NCBI GenBank assembly: GCA_902481695.1
Contig: CABSXY010000062.1
Location: 1 to 9,443, forward strand
Reading direction: 5' to 3'
Source of the DNA: an uncultured Haemophilus sp.
GTDB lineage: Bacteria; Pseudomonadota; Gammaproteobacteria; Enterobacterales; Pasteurellaceae
DNA length: 9,443 nucleotides
Position numbers and translations under genes: made by a program. The notes beneath the pieces were generated by a model. The model was not told the origin of the DNA. It searched no databases and saw only the letters and a list, made by a program, of their open reading frames with translations. Shown one piece after another: positions 6,439-9,443 of the stretch (position 1 is the first letter of the stretch; every line of letters starts with the position of its first letter).

Positions 6439-6510
6439 TCATCGCTGAGTTAGAGATCGGCGAATGATGTATTAATAACACTACCTTTTAGGAGTAAAAA
6501 ATGTCTCTAA
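6439..6510 (+). promoter_or_regulatory. S15 autoregulatory leader (rpsO pseudoknot)
   Basis: The leader can fold into a 10-bp hairpin: TCATCGCTGA (6439-6448) pairs with TCGGCGAATGA (6457-6467), with one bulged A and an 8-base loop. The loop bases TTAGAGA (6450-6456) are perfectly complementary to TCTCTAA (6504-6510), codons 2-4 of rpsO, so loop and gene start can form a pseudoknot spanning the AUG. The stem contains a U-G pair (6446/6459) next to a G-C pair (6447/6458), the kind of motif S15 recognises in 16S rRNA. This is the E. coli type of control, where excess S15 stabilises the pseudoknot and traps the 30S subunit at the start codon. The pairing is seen directly; the regulation is inferred from E. 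coli. Confidence 0.8.
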
Positions 6511-6770
6511 GTACTGAAAAAAAAGCAGCAATCGTTGCTGAATTTGGTCGCGATGCGAAAGATACTGGTTCTTCTGAAGTTCAAATCGCATTATTAACTG
6601 CACAAATCAACCACTTACAAGCTCACTTCGCTGAGCACAAAAAAGACCACCATGGTCGTCGTGGTTTATTACGTATGGTTTCTCGTCGTCGTAAACTTTT
6701 AGACTACTTAAAACGTACTGATCTTGCTTTATACCAAAGCACTATCGCTCGTTTAGGTTTACGTCGCTAA
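6501..6770 (+). CDS. rpsO: 30S ribosomal protein S15
   Basis: An 89-residue protein, the usual S15 length. It starts MSLSTEKKAAIVAEFGRDAKDTGSSEVQIALLTAQI and contains the rRNA-contacting HLQAHFAEHKKDHHGRRGLLRMVSRRRKLLDYLK segment, ending in GLRR. S15 is a primary binder of the central domain of 16S rRNA (the h20-h22 junction) and helps nucleate the 30S platform. AGGAG at 6490-6494 with a 6-base spacer fixes the start. It has its own promoter and leader and is closed by a terminator. Unlike in E. coli, pnp does not follow; the next gene, prlC, converges on it. Codon use is strongly biased to common codons (CGT arginine, GGT glycine), as expected of a highly expressed gene. Confidence 0.99.
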   Translation: MSLSTEKKAAIVAEFGRDAKDTGSSEVQIALLTAQINHLQAHFAEHKKDHHGRRGLLRMVSRRRKLLDYLKRTDLALYQSTIARLGLRR

Positions 6771-6792
6771 TTTTTATTACGATAGTAAAAAT

Positions 6793-6822
6793 AAAAGCCT
6801 TCGGATTACCGAGGGCTTTTTT
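6793..6822 (+). terminator. Rho-independent terminator of rpsO
   Basis: AAAAGCCTTCGG (6793-6804), loop ATTA, CCGAGGGCTTTT (6809-6820): a 12-bp stem with one wobble pair, followed by more T. It lies 22 bases after the rpsO stop. The A-rich left arm means the reverse strand also carries a T-run, so it may act as a backup for prlC. Confidence 0.9.
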
Positions 6823-6848
6823 ATTTTCTGCATATTGGAAGATAAAAA

Positions 6849-6878
6849 AGCGGTCAAAAATTTGACCGCTCTTTTTTT
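6849..6878. terminator. Bidirectional terminator between rpsO and prlC, uptake-sequence-like arms
   Basis: Perfect 10-bp inverted repeat AGCGGTCAAA (6849-6858) and TTTGACCGCT (6861-6870) with a 2-base centre. On the plus strand it is followed by CTTTTTTT; on the minus strand, just after the prlC stop (6884-6886), it is followed by a run of T from the A-tract at 6844-6849. It should end prlC and catch read-through from rpsO. The arms resemble DNA uptake cores but lack the GT of the Haemophilus version. Confidence 0.85.
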
Positions 6879-6883
6879 AGTTA

Positions 6884-8923
6884 TTAGTTCGCAATGCCTT
6901 TATGACGAAGCAATGCGTCTAATTGAGGTTCACGTCCACGGAAGCGTTTGAATAATACCATTGGTTCTTCAGAGCCGCCGCGAGTGAGAATTTCATCCAA
7001 GAAAGATTTACCGGTAACTGGATTGAAAATTCCTTCTTCTTCAAAGCGAGAGAAGGCATCTGCAGATAACACTTCAGCCCATAAGTAGCTGTAATAACCG
7101 GCTGCGTAACCGCCAGCAAAGATATGGCTAAAGCTATGTGGTGTTCTTGCCCATTCAACGCCTTTAATTACGGCAACTTTATCTTTCACTGCTTTTAAGG
7201 TATCAAGTACTTGATTAGCTTTGCCTGGTTCAAAAGTATGATGAAGGATAAAATCAAACAAGCCAAATTCAAGCTGACGTAACACAAACATCGCTGCTTG
7301 GTAGTTTTTCGCTTTGAGAAGTTGATTTAATTTTTCTTCTGGTAACGGTTCGTGCGTTTCAAAGTGACCAGAGATAAAATCAAGGGCTTCTTTTTCCCAA
7401 CACCAGTTTTCCATAAATTGACTTGGAAGTTCTACGGCATCCCAAGGAACCCCATTGATACCCGCAACATCTGGTACGTCAACTTTGGTGAGCATATGGT
7501 GAATGCCGTGACCAAACTCATGGAAGAGAGTCGTGACTTCATCATGGGTGAATAGTGCAGGTTTATCACCAATAGGCGCGTTGAAGTTACACGTTAAATA
7601 GGCAACAGGTTTTTGAATTGAACCGTCGGCATTGCGTTTTCTGCCGATACAATCATCCATCCATGCGCCGCCACGTTTATTTTCACGCGCATAAAGATCG
7701 AGATAGAAACTACCACGTACTTCATCAGTTTCATCAATTAAATCAAAGAAACGCACATCTTTATGCCAAGTATCTACGCCAAAACGTTCAACTGCACGAA
7801 TATTAAAAATACGTTTAATTAATTCAAATAAGCCCGAAATAACGCGATCTTCAGGGAAATAAGGACGAAGTTCTTCATCATTGATCGCATATAAATGTTG
7901 TTTTTGTTTTTCGGAATAGAAACTGATATCCCAAGGCGCAAGTTCAGTGACGCCAAATTCTTTTTCACAATAAGCTTTGAGTTCAGCTAATTCTTTCTCA
8001 CCTTGTGCTTTTGAACGATACGCAAGGTTATTTAAGAAATCTAACACTTGTTGTGGATTTTCAGCCATTTTAGTGGCAAGTGAACGTTCAGTGTACGTAT
8101 TGAAACCTAGCAATTTAGCTAATTCCACGCGTAACGTCATGATTTCTTCAATAATCGCGGTGTTATCCCATTTGCCTGCATTTGGACCTTGATCAGAAGC
8201 GCGAGTCGCATAAGCACGATACATTTCTTCGCGTAATGCCGCATTTTCACAATAGGTCATGATAGGCAAATAACTTGGGATTTCTAGCGTAAAGCGATAG
8301 CCTTTTAAGCCTTTGCTTTCAGCAGATTGTTTTGCTGCAAGTAATGCAGATTCAGGAAGACCTGCTAATTCACTTTCATCTTCAATGACTTTTTCCCAAC
8401 CCATGGTGGCATCGAGTACATTATTGCTAAATTGTGCGCTTAATTCTGATAAGCGAGCAACAATCTCACCATAACGTTTTTGTTTTTCTTCAGATAAACC
8501 GATACCTGAAAGCTCAAAATCACGTAGTGCATTTTCAATGGCTTTCTTTTGCGCCACTGAATAAGTGGCAAATTCAGGACTATTTTTTAAGGCTAAATAA
8601 GCATTGTATAAGCCTTTGTGTTGGCCTACCCAAGTGCTGTATTCAGAGAGTAGTGGTAAGCAGGCTTGATACGCATCACGTAATTTAGGACTGTTTTTAA
8701 CTGAATTTAAATGGGAGATGGGTGACCAAGCACGGCTTAGGTGTTCGCCTGCTTCAGAAAGCGGTTCAATAAAATTTTCCCAAGTAAAGTGCGGTTGTTT
8801 TAAAACTTGTTCAATGGCTTGACGATTTTCTTCGATGAGTTCTTGGATTGCCGGTTGAATATGTTCTGGTTTGATTTGAGAAAATGGAGGTAAGCCTTCA
8901 ATATGAAGTAATGGATTAGACAT
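6884..8923 (-). CDS. prlC: Oligopeptidase A (M3 family zinc peptidase)
   Basis: A 679-residue cytoplasmic metallopeptidase, full length for E. coli-type OpdA/PrlC (about 680). The zinc site HEFGH is at 468-472 with catalytic E469, and the third zinc ligand is E498 in WDAVELPSQFMENW, one residue further away than in thimet oligopeptidase. The C-terminal FAGGYAAGYYSYLWAEVLSAD segment supplies the tyrosines that contact substrate in M3 enzymes. It degrades short peptides, including cleaved signal peptides, downstream of larger proteases. The start is supported by AAGGA (8930-8934, reverse strand) with a 6-base spacer. It is transcribed alone here, towards rpsO, and ends at the shared hairpin terminator. 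No frameshift or missing residue is apparent. Confidence 0.98.
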   Translation of the reverse strand: MSNPLLHIEGLPPFSQIKPEHIQPAIQELIEENRQAIEQVLKQPHFTWENFIEPLSEAGEHLSRAWSPISHLNSVKNSPKLRDAYQACLPLLSEYSTWVGQHKGLYNAYLALKNSPEFATYSVAQKKAIENALRDFELSGIGLSEEKQKRYGEIVARLSELSAQFSNNVLDATMGWEKVIEDESELAGLPESALLAAKQSAESKGLKGYRFTLEIPSYLPIMTYCENAALREEMYRAYATRASDQGPNAGKWDNTAIIEEIMTLRVELAKLLGFNTYTERSLATKMAENPQQVLDFLNNLAYRSKAQGEKELAELKAYCEKEFGVTELAPWDISFYSEKQKQHLYAINDEELRPYFPEDRVISGLFELIKRIFNIRAVERFGVDTWHKDVRFFDLIDETDEVRGSFYLDLYARENKRGGAWMDDCIGRKRNADGSIQKPVAYLTCNFNAPIGDKPALFTHDEVTTLFHEFGHGIHHMLTKVDVPDVAGINGVPWDAVELPSQFMENWCWEKEALDFISGHFETHEPLPEEKLNQLLKAKNYQAAMFVLRQLEFGLFDFILHHTFEPGKANQVLDTLKAVKDKVAVIKGVEWARTPHSFSHIFAGGYAAGYYSYLWAEVLSADAFSRFEEEGIFNPVTGKSFLDEILTRGGSEEPMVLFKRFRGREPQLDALLRHKGIAN
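8787..8795 (+). repeat. DNA uptake signal core (Haemophilus type)
   Basis: Exact AAGTGCGGT inside prlC (read on the strand opposite to the gene), followed by TGTTTTAAAA, which fits the extended uptake consensus. Confidence 0.85.
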
Positions 8924-8983
8924 AAATATTCCTTTTGCTAACTGTTTCTTTAGTAAATTGCGACAAATTCTATAATATCAAGG

Positions 8984-9011
8984 TTGAAAAATCTAAAAAA
9001 TCAGTAATAAT
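8984..9011 (+). promoter_or_regulatory. Possible promoter of the YbaN-like gene
   Basis: In the divergent 116-bp gap, TTGAAA (8984-8989) and AATAAT (9006-9011) are spaced by 16 bases, placing a start near 9018, ahead of the AGGG ribosome site at 9030-9033. A TATAAT at 8971-8976 on the same strand lacks a good -35. On the reverse strand, TTGATA (8981-8976) could be the prlC -35, with only a weak -10. The region is AT-rich, so chance matches are likely. Confidence 0.4.
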
Positions 9012-9039
9012 TGCGTATCACTTTTATTTAGGGTTTATG

Positions 9040-9443
9040 ATGAACGGCGCTTCCTTTTTTTCTATTATCATTTTTTCTGGCATCATTGCTCTTGCGATCG
9101 TTATAGGTGTTATTTCACTTAAGTTTTTCCCAAAAACTTCTTTAACCAAGGCTATGTATGTTGTTCTTGGATGCATTTCTTTAATATTAGGCGTTATTGG
9201 TATTTTTTTACCTATTCTTCCGACAACACCTTTTTTACTGCTTACACTTTATTCTTTTGCGAAAGGTTCTTCTCGTTTAGAACAATGGTTTTTAGGGACG
9301 AAGCTTTATCAAAAGCACCTAAAATCCTTTAATGAACGTCGTGCATTGACGAAAAAAGCAAAAATTTCTATTCTAACCTTTTCAACCACAATGCTTTTAA
9401 TTGGCTTTTACTTTACCCCAAGCGTTGTGGGTCGAACGATCAT
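9040..9443 (+). CDS. DUF454/YbaN-like inner-membrane protein, 5' part only
   Basis: An open frame from ATG 9040 to the window end with no stop (134 complete codons). The core LGCISLILGVIGIFLPILPTTPFLLLTLYSFAKGSSRLEQWFLG is the DUF454/YbaN signature, followed by the usual basic loop (NERRALTKKAKI) and another membrane segment (SILTFSTTMLLIGFYF). The function of this family is unknown. Start: ATGs at 9037 and 9040 share a frame; AGGG at 9030-9033 gives a 6-base spacer to 9040. Compared with E. coli YbaN, which begins about at the core, this protein has roughly 38 extra N-terminal residues forming another hydrophobic segment (IIIFSGIIALAIVIGVI). An internal ATG at 9154 with AAGG just before it would give the short form. 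Divergent from prlC. Confidence 0.8.
   Translation, partial: MNGASFFSIIIFSGIIALAIVIGVISLKFFPKTSLTKAMYVVLGCISLILGVIGIFLPILPTTPFLLLTLYSFAKGSSRLEQWFLGTKLYQKHLKSFNERRALTKKAKISILTFSTTMLLIGFYFTPSVVGRTI

Noticed and set aside
7352..8688. Several plus-strand open frames (7352-7555, 7618-7806, 7977-8192, 8434-8688)
   Set aside because: All are antisense to prlC, lack plausible ribosome sites and have no recognisable domains.
8753..8765. AAAGCGGT-like uptake core in prlC
   Set aside because: It has two mismatches to either uptake consensus and lies in a conserved coding stretch next to a true core at 8787; probably chance.
1..9443. CRISPR arrays, insertion sequences, tRNA genes, prophage or toxin-antitoxin genes
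   Set aside because: No direct-repeat arrays, transposase motifs, tRNA-like folds or unassigned intergenic gaps above 300 bases were seen.

Overview
This window looks like chromosomal DNA from a Pasteurellaceae bacterium of the Haemophilus/Aggregatibacter side of the family. The evidence is five exact copies of the Haemophilus-type DNA uptake core AAGTGCGGT, a low-GC codon style, and gene content and order (mod-like genes, modD, molA-molB-molC, a ModA-like gene, rpsO) that match what I remember of the H. influenzae HI1475-HI1468 region. The species cannot be fixed from sequence reading alone.

Layout. Positions 1-2757 (+) hold a tightly packed molybdate-type ABC operon: the C-terminal part of a ModA-like binding protein (cut by the window start), a ModB-type permease, a short ModC-type ATPase and ModD, a quinolinate-phosphoribosyltransferase-like protein. 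After an 89-bp gap with a candidate ModE operator over a TATAAT box, positions 2847-6368 (+) hold a second operon: molA (periplasmic binding protein), molB (FecCD/BtuC-type permease), molC (ATPase) and a second ModA-like protein that has no signal peptide. Its junctions overlap by 8-11 bp, which suggests translational coupling. Positions 6398-6822 hold rpsO with its own promoter, an S15 autoregulatory leader that can form a pseudoknot with the start of the gene, and an intrinsic terminator. prlC (oligopeptidase A) runs on the minus strand (8923-6884) and converges on rpsO across a second, bidirectional hairpin terminator. Divergent from prlC, the first part of a DUF454/YbaN-like membrane protein runs off the right edge.

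How the genes fit together. Two structurally different oxyanion importers sit back to back: a small type I (ModABC-like) system and a type II (BtuCDF-like) MolBCA system. Both would feed molybdate or tungstate to molybdenum-cofactor enzymes. The inferred ModE operator would shut off the mol operon when molybdate is plentiful. rpsO, prlC and the YbaN-like gene are unrelated housekeeping neighbours.

Most of the window belongs to known families. The points most worth a second look are the leaderless ModA-like protein with a CxxC motif, the operator/promoter overlap before molA, the role of ModD in a lineage that generally cannot make NAD de novo, and the rpsO pseudoknot. I see no clearly new multi-gene system.
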